In this document: positions 57,066-64,000 of the stretch, in pieces
How positions within the stretch are numbered: the first letter of the stretch is position 1
Layout of the letters: every line of letters starts with the position of its first letter
Assembly (NCBI RefSeq): GCF_008365375.1
Contig: NZ_QOKW01000007.1
Span: 124,001 to 188,000, forward strand
From: Roseomonas genomospecies 6
Lineage (GTDB): Bacteria > Pseudomonadota > Alphaproteobacteria > Azospirillales > Azospirillaceae
Length of the DNA: 64,000 bases
Direction: 5' to 3'
The notes under the pieces: model-generated
The model's input: the letters and a program-made list of their open reading frames with translations, nothing else
Database searches by the model: none
What the model was told of the DNA's origin: nothing
Program-made: the position numbers and the translations under genes

Positions 57066-57772
57066 TGGGCGAATATCTTTTGCGCATCGAAGAATTGAGC
57101 GCCGGCTATGGCGGGGCGGTGGCGGTGGACCGCCTGTCGCTGTCCGTCGCGGCGGGGGAGGCGGTGGCCCTGCTGGGCGCCAACGGGGCGGGCAAGTCCA
57201 CGCTGCTGAAGGCCATCCTGGGCCTCGTCCCCGCCACCGGCGGGAGGGTCTGGCTGGAGGGGGAGGAGATCGGCGCGCTGGCCCCGGAACGGCGGGTCCG
57301 CCGTGGCCTGGGCTATGTGCCGGAGGGGCGGCGGGTCTTCCCCGGCATGAGCGTGCGCGACAATCTGGAGGTGGCGAGCCGTCTGGGCCGGGCCGACCGC
57401 ACCCATGACCTGGAGCGCGTCTTCGCCCTCTTCCCGGCGCTGGAAGGCAAGGCGGAGGAGCGGGCGTGGCGCCTGTCCGGTGGGCAGCAGCAGATGCTGG
57501 CGGTCGGCCGCGCGCTGATGGGCCGCCCACGGGTCCTGCTGCTCGACGAGCCGTCGCTCGGCCTGTCCCCGAAGCTGGCGGGGGAGGTCTTCGCCGCCGT
57601 CCGCGCCATCGCCGCGGCGGGAACGGCGGTTCTGGTCGCCGAACAGAGCGCCGCCCGCGCCCTGTCCGCCACCGGACGCGTCGTCCTGCTGCGGCTTGGC
57701 CGGACGGTCCATGACGGGCCGGTGGAGGCGCTGCCCGCCGATGCGCTGAGGGACGCCTTCCTGGGCGGCTGA
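57065..57772 (+). CDS. Liv-type ABC transporter ATP-binding protein (LivF-like)
   Basis: The 235-residue ATPase has Walker A GANGAGKST (about 37-45), signature LSGGQQQML, Walker B VLLLDEPSLGLSP and the LivF-specific GYVPEGRRVFPGMSVRDNLEV. It is the last gene of the riboswitch-controlled importer. Two adjacent ATG codons (57062, overlapping the previous stop, and 57065) are possible; the GGAGG site is seven bases before the second. Confidence 0.93.
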   Translation: MGEYLLRIEELSAGYGGAVAVDRLSLSVAAGEAVALLGANGAGKSTLLKAILGLVPATGGRVWLEGEEIGALAPERRVRRGLGYVPEGRRVFPGMSVRDNLEVASRLGRADRTHDLERVFALFPALEGKAEERAWRLSGGQQQMLAVGRALMGRPRVLLLDEPSLGLSPKLAGEVFAAVRAIAAAGTAVLVAEQSAARALSATGRVVLLRLGRTVHDGPVEALPADALRDAFLGG

Positions 57773-57944
57773 GTGGGCGGCTGAGTGGGCGGGATGGCCG
57801 GTTGTGGAGGGGTGCGGTTGACGCATTTCGGCAATGCGGCAACAGGGCGGGATCTTTGTGGTGACCTTTTCGTCTTGCGCTTGCCGATCCGTAATGGCGG
57901 GGATAGCTTCCGGCGTCGCCCTGCCCGTAAGGATTACTCCCGCC

Positions 57945-59141
57945 ATGTTGGCCGCCATGTTGGACAAGACCGTCGCCGCTGCTCTTTCCTCGCTTCTTCT
58001 GCTGGGCGCCACCGGCGTCAAGGCGGACGGGGCGCAGGTGGCGGAACTGGTCCCCGTCGATCCGCCGGTCATGTATTACCCCGCCCCGTCCTCCGGGCCG
58101 GGACCGTCCCGCGCGGCCCCGCAGCCGCAGCCGCAGGCGGCCGCCGACCCCCTGGAGAAGACCGGACCGGCGGAACTCGAGGACGGCTGGGAGGGCGGCC
58201 CGTCGCGCGACCGCGAGGGCAAATTCGCATATTGCGCCATCGAGGGCCGTTTCGACACCGGTCACGTCCTGATGATCGCGCGCAACGGCAAGGGCGAGGT
58301 CAATCTCGGCATGGGCATTCCGGGCGCCGAAATGCCGGGTGGGGAGCAGTGGAAGGTCAAGGTCACGGTGGACGGCAAGCTGACGCGCGAACGCCGCGCG
58401 CTGGCGCCCAAGCCCGACATGCTGGTGATCCCCAACGGCAAGGACGAGGAACTCTACACCGCGCTGATGAACGGCAAGGAGGTGGTCTTCTCCTCCGACG
58501 CCGACCGCATGGCCTTCGCGCTGAAGGGCACCAAGAAGGTGCTCACCGACCTGAAGACCTGCGTCGAGAAGGCGGGCGCCGTCCCCCCCATCGACACCCG
58601 CACGAAGAAGAACATGGTCCGCGCGGACGAACTGCCGGAAGGGCTGGCCGACCTGCTGAAGGCCGCCGGTGTGCGCGACGTCAAGCGCGTGTCGCTGGAC
58701 AACGTGCCGAAGGGCGAGCGCCCCGCCGACATGGCCTGGCGGATCGGCCCCATCGTCGGCGGCATCCGCGAGCGGGTGGTGGAGGAGACGGCCAAGCTGG
58801 ACGATCTCAGCGGCGGTTACGTGGACGCGATGAAGAAGCGCTGCGAGGGCGGCACGCCCACCGCGACGCTGAACCCCATCGAGGAGCTTCCCGGCCTGAC
58901 GCTGCGCACCGGCTCGGTGGATTGCACGCTGAAGGAAGGGAAGATGCACGTCTCCCTGACCTTCTTCCTGTCGCCGGGCCGCCTGTTCACGATCCTGTTC
59001 CACGAGGCGCAGGAAGCCGACATCGGTCTGGCCGACAAGGTGCGGGACAATCTGGCGGAGGTGTTGCGCCGCCTGGCCGTGAACCCGCCGTCGGCCCAGC
59101 AGACCCAGTCCCCGGCGCAGGCCCAGACGGGCAAGCCCTAA
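57945..59141 (+). CDS. Secreted or periplasmic protein of unknown function
   Basis: I do not recognise the family. From the ATG at 57945 (AAGGA eleven bases upstream) the protein has 398 residues; the frame is open further upstream. A signal peptide is likely (AAMLDKTVAAALSSLLLLGATGVKA). A Pro/Gln/Ala-rich linker spans about 40-70. Then comes a region with FAYCAIEGRFDTGHVLMIARNGKGEVNLGMGIPG and LTDLKTCVEKAG (about 93-210), and a second part (about 225-375) with two further cysteines (KRCEG, SVDCTLKEG), perhaps a disulfide. It ends in a Gln/Pro/Ala tail. It is 172 bases past the importer genes, so co-transcription is possible but uncertain. Confidence 0.7.
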   Translation: MLAAMLDKTVAAALSSLLLLGATGVKADGAQVAELVPVDPPVMYYPAPSSGPGPSRAAPQPQPQAAADPLEKTGPAELEDGWEGGPSRDREGKFAYCAIEGRFDTGHVLMIARNGKGEVNLGMGIPGAEMPGGEQWKVKVTVDGKLTRERRALAPKPDMLVIPNGKDEELYTALMNGKEVVFSSDADRMAFALKGTKKVLTDLKTCVEKAGAVPPIDTRTKKNMVRADELPEGLADLLKAAGVRDVKRVSLDNVPKGERPADMAWRIGPIVGGIRERVVEETAKLDDLSGGYVDAMKKRCEGGTPTATLNPIEELPGLTLRTGSVDCTLKEGKMHVSLTFFLSPGRLFTILFHEAQEADIGLADKVRDNLAEVLRRLAVNPPSAQQTQSPAQAQTGKP

Positions 59142-59199
59142 GGAGGTAGGGCCGCGCCGCAAGGTTGACGGCGCGGCGGCGGCTTACAGATTGTCCGTC

Positions 59200-61041
59200 A
59201 TGCCGGATGACATGACGGGAATCCGGGGTGCCGCGGGCGATGCCGCCGGTGCCCTGAACAAAGGACCAAACCCCGGCCGGCGGTTCCTGACGGTGCTGAC
59301 GCGGCCGAACCTGCGCGACAGCGTGTTGGGCGTCCTGGTGCTCGCCGGGGCCATCGGCGCCGCGATCGGGCTGGCCGTGGCGCTGCTGCACGAGGTGGTG
59401 GTCTGGGCGCAGGCGGTCGCCTTTTCGGTCTCCCACGGGCAGGATCTGGGCGAGGCGGCGCTGGCCGATCCCTGGCGGACGCTTCTGGTGCCCGCCGTCG
59501 GCGGGCTGCTGCTCGGCCTGATGGTGAAGCTGGTGCGGCGCTGGCGGCCCAACGACATCGTCGATCCCATCGAGGCGAACGCTCTCTACGGCGGCAAGAT
59601 GTCGCTGATCGACAGCCTGCGCCTGACGCTGGCGACGCTGCTGTCCAACGGGTCCGGCGCGTCGGTGGGGATGGAGGCGGCCTACACCCAGGCCGGGGCG
59701 GGCATCGCCTCCACGCTGGGACAGAAGCTCCGTCTGCGGCGGGCCGATCTGCGCACGCTCGTCGGCTGCGGGGCCGCCGCGGCCATCGCCGCCGCCTACG
59801 GCACGCCGCTGGCCGGTGCCTTCTACGCCTTCGAACTGGTCATGGGCGGGTACACCATCGCCACGCTGGCCCCTGTGGGGGCGGCCTCGGTCGCCGCGGT
59901 CGCCGTGGCCCACTGGCTGAGCGACCCGTCGCCGGTCTTCATCGTCGGGCGTCCGGTGGCGGTGGAGGGCTGGGACTATGTGGCCTGCGGCCTTCTCGGC
60001 TTCCTGGCCGGCTGGCTGAGCATCTTCGCCATGCAGGCGGTGACGGTGGCGGAGCGGACCTTCCGCTGGCTGCCCATTCCCGTCTGGGGGCGCCCGGCAC
60101 TGGGCGGCCTCGCGCTCGGGGGGCTGGCCCTGGCGGTGCCGCAGGTGCTGGGAGCGGGACCCGGAGCCGATCCGTCGCAACTGGCGCAGGGGCTGCAGGC
60201 GATGGCGGTGCTTCTGGCCGCGAAGATCGTCGCGTCGGCCCTGTCGCTCGGCTCCGGCTTCCGCGGCGGCCTGTTCAGCGCCTCGCTTCTGCTGGGCGGG
60301 CTGTTCGGCGGTCTCGCCTACGGGGTGGTGGAGATGCTGGTGCCGGGGCTGGGGCTCGACCGGATGCTGCTGGTGCTCGCTGGCATGGGGGCGGTCGCCG
60401 CCGGCATCATCGGCGCGCCGGTCACGATGGTGCTCCTGGTCCTGGAATCGACGCAGGATTTCTGGGCGGCCTCCGGCGTGCTGATCGGGGTCGTGGTGTC
60501 CACCACCGTGGTCCGGCAGTCCTTCGGCTATTCCTTCGCGACGTGGCGCTTCCACCTGCGCGGCGTGCCGATCCGCGGCGCCTACGACGTCGGCTGGGTG
60601 TCGGAGCTGACGGCGATGCGGCTGATGCGGGCTGACGTGAAGACGATCCTGACCACCCAGACGCTGGAATCGCTGCGCCGGCTGCACCCGCTGGGCGCCG
60701 CCAAGACGGTCTTCGCGGTGGAGCCGGACGGGTCCTACGCCGGCATCATCGACATGGGCGCCGTGCACGATCCGTCGCTGGCCGAGGAGGAGGCGCGGAA
60801 GCCGGTCAGCGAACTGGCCCGGCACGCCGACGCCTTCCTGCGGCCCGGCGACGACGTGCGCAGCGTGCTGCGGCGCTTTTGCAGCGCGGAGGTGGAGTCC
60901 CTGCCGGTCCTCGCCTCGCCCACCGACCGGCGGATCGTCGGCTACGTCACCGAAGCCTATGCCCTGCGCCGCTACAGCCAGGAGTTGGAGCGGCAGCGTG
61001 GCGAGGAGCTGGGCGAGCGCAGCCTCTACGGGCGGGACTGA
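59200..61041 (+). CDS. CLC-type chloride channel or proton antiporter with CBS domains
   Basis: The 613-residue protein has the CLC membrane domain (about 40-440) and a C-terminal CBS pair (about 465-590). The helix-capping segment GSGASVGMEAAYTQAGAG carries E159 at the gating-glutamate position; the anion-binding GSGFRGGLFSASLLLGGLFGG is clear. Retention of that Glu fits either a gated channel or a Cl-/H+ antiporter. Alternative starts are TTG 59191 and ATG 59212; none has a strong ribosome-binding site. It converges with the polyphosphate kinase genes. Confidence 0.92.
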   Translation: MPDDMTGIRGAAGDAAGALNKGPNPGRRFLTVLTRPNLRDSVLGVLVLAGAIGAAIGLAVALLHEVVVWAQAVAFSVSHGQDLGEAALADPWRTLLVPAVGGLLLGLMVKLVRRWRPNDIVDPIEANALYGGKMSLIDSLRLTLATLLSNGSGASVGMEAAYTQAGAGIASTLGQKLRLRRADLRTLVGCGAAAAIAAAYGTPLAGAFYAFELVMGGYTIATLAPVGAASVAAVAVAHWLSDPSPVFIVGRPVAVEGWDYVACGLLGFLAGWLSIFAMQAVTVAERTFRWLPIPVWGRPALGGLALGGLALAVPQVLGAGPGADPSQLAQGLQAMAVLLAAKIVASALSLGSGFRGGLFSASLLLGGLFGGLAYGVVEMLVPGLGLDRMLLVLAGMGAVAAGIIGAPVTMVLLVLESTQDFWAASGVLIGVVVSTTVVRQSFGYSFATWRFHLRGVPIRGAYDVGWVSELTAMRLMRADVKTILTTQTLESLRRLHPLGAAKTVFAVEPDGSYAGIIDMGAVHDPSLAEEEARKPVSELARHADAFLRPGDDVRSVLRRFCSAEVESLPVLASPTDRRIVGYVTEAYALRRYSQELERQRGEELGERSLYGRD

Positions 61042-61060
61042 GCGTGGTCCGCGCCGGGGG

Positions 61061-62023
61061 TCAGTAGACCTCCGGCACCCAGTTCTGCTTCGACTTCTTC
61101 GGGCGCTTGTAGCCGTCGTCGCTTTGCCGCGGCGGCAGGTCAAGTTCCACCGGGGCGATGTCCTGGTAGGGGATCTGCTGAAGCAGGTGATGGATGCAGT
61201 TCAGCCGCGCCTTCTTCTTGTCGTCGGCATCGACGATGTACCAGGGCGTCAGCTTCCGGTCGGTGTGCTCCAGCATGGCGTCCTTGGCCTTGGAGTACTC
61301 GACCCAGTGCTTGCGGGATTCGAGGTCCATCGGGCTGAGCTTCCAGCGCTTGATCGGGTTGCGCATGCGCTCGGTGAAGCGCTTCTCCTGCTCCTCGTCG
61401 CTGACCGAGAACCAGTATTTGACGAGGATGATGCCGGAGCGGACGAGCATTTCCTCGAACAGCGGGCAGGCGCGCAGAAACTCCTGATACTCATCGTCGG
61501 TGCAGAAGCCCATGACATGCTCGACGCCGGCGCGGTTGTACCAGCTTCGGTCGAACAGCACGATCTCGCCCTTGGCCGGAAGCTGCGCCACGTAGCGCTG
61601 GAAATACCACTGCCCGCGCTCCTTCTCGGTCGGCGTTCCGAGCGCCACGATCCGGCAGACGCGGGGGTTGAGACTTTCGGTGATGCGCTTGATGACGCCG
61701 CCCTTGCCGGCGGCATCGCGTCCCTCGAACAGCACACAGACCTTCAGGCCGTTGACCCGCACCCATTCCTGCAGCTTGATCAGTTCGAACTGCAGCCGGG
61801 CCAGTTCGTCGATGTACTTGAGTTTCTTGCCGCCCTTCGACGGCTTGCCGCCGCTCAGGTCGCGCCAGTGGGCTTCGATGGCCGCGGCCTCCTTGGCGTC
61901 GCGCAGCACTTCGCCGCCGGTAGCCGGCACGCCGAGCCCGAGGTCCTTCAGCTTCAGCGCCTTGCGCTTCTTTCTCGGCTTGTCCTCGGATTCGATTCCG
62001 GCACCCGTCTTGACCTCGTCCAT
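61061..62023 (-). CDS. ppk2: Polyphosphate kinase 2 (class I-like)
   Basis: PPK2 enzymes move phosphate between polyphosphate and nucleotides. The 320-residue protein has a Lys-rich N-terminus (about 15-30), Walker A GRDAAGKGGVIKR (about 102-114), Walker B VLFDRSWYNRAGVEHVMGF and the lid segment TERMRNPIKRWKLSP. The sequence fits class I, which in known cases makes GTP or ATP from the diphosphate. The ATG at 62023 or a GTG at 62038 could be the start. A second, different PPK2 gene lies 123 bases upstream on the same strand. Confidence 0.93.
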   Translation of the reverse strand: MDEVKTGAGIESEDKPRKKRKALKLKDLGLGVPATGGEVLRDAKEAAAIEAHWRDLSGGKPSKGGKKLKYIDELARLQFELIKLQEWVRVNGLKVCVLFEGRDAAGKGGVIKRITESLNPRVCRIVALGTPTEKERGQWYFQRYVAQLPAKGEIVLFDRSWYNRAGVEHVMGFCTDDEYQEFLRACPLFEEMLVRSGIILVKYWFSVSDEEQEKRFTERMRNPIKRWKLSPMDLESRKHWVEYSKAKDAMLEHTDRKLTPWYIVDADDKKKARLNCIHHLLQQIPYQDIAPVELDLPPRQSDDGYKRPKKSKQNWVPEVY

Positions 62024-62146
62024 CGCACCACATCCCACTTATTGTTTTCCCCGCAAACCAACGCTAGGAGAAGCCGGCGCGTCAGGCAACCGCCCGTGGA
62101 AGCCCCGCGACGAAGTGACCGGGGCGGCCGGCTCCGTCCGCCGCGC

Positions 62147-62974
62147 TCAGTCCTTCCCGGGTCCGTCGAAGGTCAGGTGCACCCCCAGAACCTCCGCGGC
62201 GATCTTGGCGACGGTCAGGTCGATGGGCGGCGGCGCGATGTTGACGCCCCGACTCAACGCTTCCGTCACGATCTCCATCACCTTCAGGCGGGCGTGCCAT
62301 TTGGAGTTGGCGGGGACGACCTGCCAGGGCGCCGTCTCGGTCGAGGTCTTGTCGAACATCGCCTCGATGGCCTTGGTGTAGTCGTCCCAGCGCGAGCGGT
62401 TGCGCAGGTCCTCCTCGGTCAGCTTCCAGCGCTTGTAGGGGTTGCTCAGCCGTTCGCGGAAGCGGTCGAGCTGCTCCTCCGGCGTGATGTGCATGAAGAT
62501 CTTGATGATGCGCGCCCCGTCGTCGGTCAGCATCGTCTCGAACCGGTTGATCTCGTCGTAAGCGCGCTTCCACTGGTCCTTGTCGGCGAAGCCCTCCACC
62601 CGCTCCACCAGCACGCGGCCGTACCAGGAGCGGTCGAAGATGGCGAAGGTGCCGGGAGCCGGGAGCTTGGTCCAGAAGCGGTAGAGATAGTGCTTGCCCT
62701 GCTCGTCCGCCGCCGGGGCGCCGATCGGCCAGACGTGGAAGCCGCGGGGGTCGAGCGGTTCGGTCAGGCGGCGGATGCAGCCGCCCTTGCCGGCGGCGTC
62801 CCAGCCTTCGAACACCAGGATGGCGCGGCGCTTCTCGTGCCAGTAGGTCTGCTGGATGTGCAGCAGGTCCTTCTGGAGTTTGGCGAGGCGGCGCTCGTAG
62901 TCGTCCTTGCTGCCGATGCCCGAGGCCGTCATATCGAGCTTGTCGAGCCGGATCTTGCCGTTTCCATTGCCCAT
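62147..62974 (-). CDS. Second PPK2-family polyphosphate kinase
   Basis: The 275-residue protein is a paralogue of the next gene. It has Walker A GWDAAGKGGCIRRL (about 60-73), Walker B AIFDRSWYGRVLVERVEGF and the lid FRERLSNPYKRWKLTEEDLRNRSRWDDY. It is closer in pattern to the single-domain polyphosphate:AMP or nucleotide phosphotransferases than to class I; the nucleotide used is not determined. The ATG at 62974 has AAGGAG six bases upstream. The two genes probably form one transcript. Confidence 0.9.
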   Translation of the reverse strand: MGNGNGKIRLDKLDMTASGIGSKDDYERRLAKLQKDLLHIQQTYWHEKRRAILVFEGWDAAGKGGCIRRLTEPLDPRGFHVWPIGAPAADEQGKHYLYRFWTKLPAPGTFAIFDRSWYGRVLVERVEGFADKDQWKRAYDEINRFETMLTDDGARIIKIFMHITPEEQLDRFRERLSNPYKRWKLTEEDLRNRSRWDDYTKAIEAMFDKTSTETAPWQVVPANSKWHARLKVMEIVTEALSRGVNIAPPPIDLTVAKIAAEVLGVHLTFDGPGKD

Positions 62975-63188
62975 GAACGCTCCTTTCGAAATGTCTGGCC
63001 CGAGTATCCGGTCTCGGAACCTTCGCGCTTCGCGGGGGTTGAGCGCGTGCGCCCCGCGGGGCGCGCGTTGCAACCTTGCGACGGTCCTTCCTTGCGGCGG
63101 TCCTTTGCGACCATCGACGGAGGGTGTCGCGCTTGTCAACCAGCGGCGACCGGCTGGCGTGCCGCTGCCGACCAGGAGGATTTCCCCG

Positions 63189-64000
63189 ATGGCCACCGCC
63201 GGACCGCGCATCTACAACCTGTTTCCCACGCTCGTCGGCCCGATGCGCGATTGGGCCGGGCACCTGCCCCGCATCCAAGGCATGGGGTTCGACTGGCTGT
63301 TCCTGAACCCCATCCATTACCCGGGCTTTTCCGGCAGCCTCTACGCCGTGAAGGACTATTACCGGCTCCACGACCGCATCCAGGGCGATGCGACGGAGCA
63401 TCCGGACGAACTGCTGCGCGGTTTCATCGCCGAGGCGGGACGGCACGGGCAGTCGGTGATGCTCGACCTCGTCATCAACCACACCGCCAAGGACGCGCTC
63501 CTGGTGGGCGAGCATCCGGACTGGTACCGGCGCGACGCCGACGGCGGCCTCTACAGTCCACGGGCCGTGGACCCCGTTGATCCGTCGCGGGTCACCATCT
63601 GGGGCGACCTCGCCATGCTCGACTATGACCGGGCGGAGGTTCGGGCAGGGCTGACCGAATACTGGACCCGCTATCTGCGCCATTTCATCGGACTGGGTGT
63701 GAAGGGCTTCCGCTGCGATGCCGCCTACCAAATCCCGGCGGACGTCTGGAAGACGCTGATCGACCGGTCGCGCGACCTCGATCCCGAGGTGAAGTTCTTC
63801 GCCGAGACGCTGGGCTGCACGGTGGAGCAGGTGCGCGATCTGTGCGGCGCGGGCTTCGACTTCCTGTTCAACAGCGCCAAATGGTGGGACTTCAAGTCCG
63901 ACTGGCTGCTCGACCAGTATGACGAGTTCCGCTGGATCGCGCCGTCCATCGCCTTTCCGGAAAGCCACGACACCGACCGTCTGGCGGCGGAGGTCGGAAG
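63189..64000 (+). CDS. GH13 alpha-amylase family enzyme, start of gene (cut by window end)
   Basis: The first 270 residues of a glycoside hydrolase family 13 protein are present. The (beta/alpha)8 motifs are visible in order: DLVINHTA (region I), GFRCDAAYQ with nucleophile D177 (region II), FFAETLG with acid/base E206 (region III) and ESHDTD with D261 (region IV). It starts directly with the catalytic barrel, without the N-terminal domain of GlgE or GlgB. It could be an alpha-amylase or maltosyltransferase; the rest of the gene is needed. AGGAGGA lies nine bases before the ATG. It is divergent from the PPK2 pair. Confidence 0.88.
   Translation, partial: MATAGPRIYNLFPTLVGPMRDWAGHLPRIQGMGFDWLFLNPIHYPGFSGSLYAVKDYYRLHDRIQGDATEHPDELLRGFIAEAGRHGQSVMLDLVINHTAKDALLVGEHPDWYRRDADGGLYSPRAVDPVDPSRVTIWGDLAMLDYDRAEVRAGLTEYWTRYLRHFIGLGVKGFRCDAAYQIPADVWKTLIDRSRDLDPEVKFFAETLGCTVEQVRDLCGAGFDFLFNSAKWWDFKSDWLLDQYDEFRWIAPSIAFPESHDTDRLAAEVG

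Noticed and set aside
55263..59162. A 1299-codon open frame on the minus strand opposite the Liv-type importer genes
   Set aside because: It is antisense to four well-supported genes, is extremely rich in Arg, Gln, His and Pro, and matches no family. Long open frames on the opposite strand are expected in DNA of this GC content.
62082..63968. A 628-codon minus-strand open frame across the second PPK2 gene and the GH13 gene
   Set aside because: It runs antisense to a GH13 frame with all four catalytic motifs and, in another frame, over the PPK2 gene; its composition is typical of shadow frames.

Overview
The window is 64 kb of GC-rich DNA, densely packed with genes of core metabolism and cell biology. 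It looks like an alphaproteobacterial chromosome of the Rhodospirillales and most probably Azospirillum. The reasons are a fused TrpE-TrpG anthranilate synthase behind a WWW leader peptide, a circularly permuted two-piece tmRNA gene beside an alpha-type SspB gene, a GapR (DUF2312) gene, a three-gene transhydrogenase, and a GC-rich palindromic repeat scattered between genes. I see no prophage, transposase, CRISPR array, rRNA or tRNA gene. The genus is inferred from gene content, not from a database search.

Layout. 0-5 kb: a response regulator, a CBS-domain protein, a small cation-transporter-like membrane protein, then the attenuated trpL-trpE(G) unit. 5-9 kb: gapR, divergent from the transhydrogenase operon pntAA-pntAB-pntB, and a DUF1330 gene. 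9-15.5 kb: panB, rpsU, def, a COQ9 homologue, a TfoX-N protein, sspB with ssrA immediately upstream, a TPR/GT41-like glycosyltransferase, and DUF983. 15.8-20.6 kb: a three-gene ABC importer and a CPA2 antiporter. 20.6-26.3 kb: a Mrp/ApbC ATPase divergent from hflK-hflC-DUF2065-degP. 26-34 kb: serB, miaA, a PLP aminotransferase, the isoleucine/valine genes ilvI-ilvH-ilvC, and phoU. 34.6-40.1 kb: a YqhA-like protein and the rod-shape cluster mreB-mreC-mreD-mrdA, without rodA behind it. 40-43.5 kb: a chemoreceptor, a DedA protein and a LysE exporter.

43.6-52 kb is a coherent nucleoside uptake and salvage block. It holds a BMP-type binding protein, a double ATPase, two permeases, cytidine deaminase, purine nucleoside phosphorylase, deoxyribose-phosphate aldolase and thymidine phosphorylase. 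52-57.8 kb has an EamA transporter, then a TPP riboswitch followed by a complete Liv-type (branched-chain amino acid family) ABC importer in which LivM and LivG are one polypeptide. A thiamine-sensing riboswitch on a Liv-type importer is the most interesting feature here: it suggests uptake of thiamine, a precursor or a breakdown product rather than of amino acids. 57.8-64 kb has a secreted protein of unknown function, a CLC-type chloride channel/antiporter with CBS domains, two different PPK2-type polyphosphate kinases in tandem, and the start of a GH13 alpha-amylase-family gene cut by the window edge.

A palindromic CCCTCCC/GGGAGGG repeat recurs at seven or more places, mostly just after genes. 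One copy lies in frame within the first codons of the livM-livG fusion.
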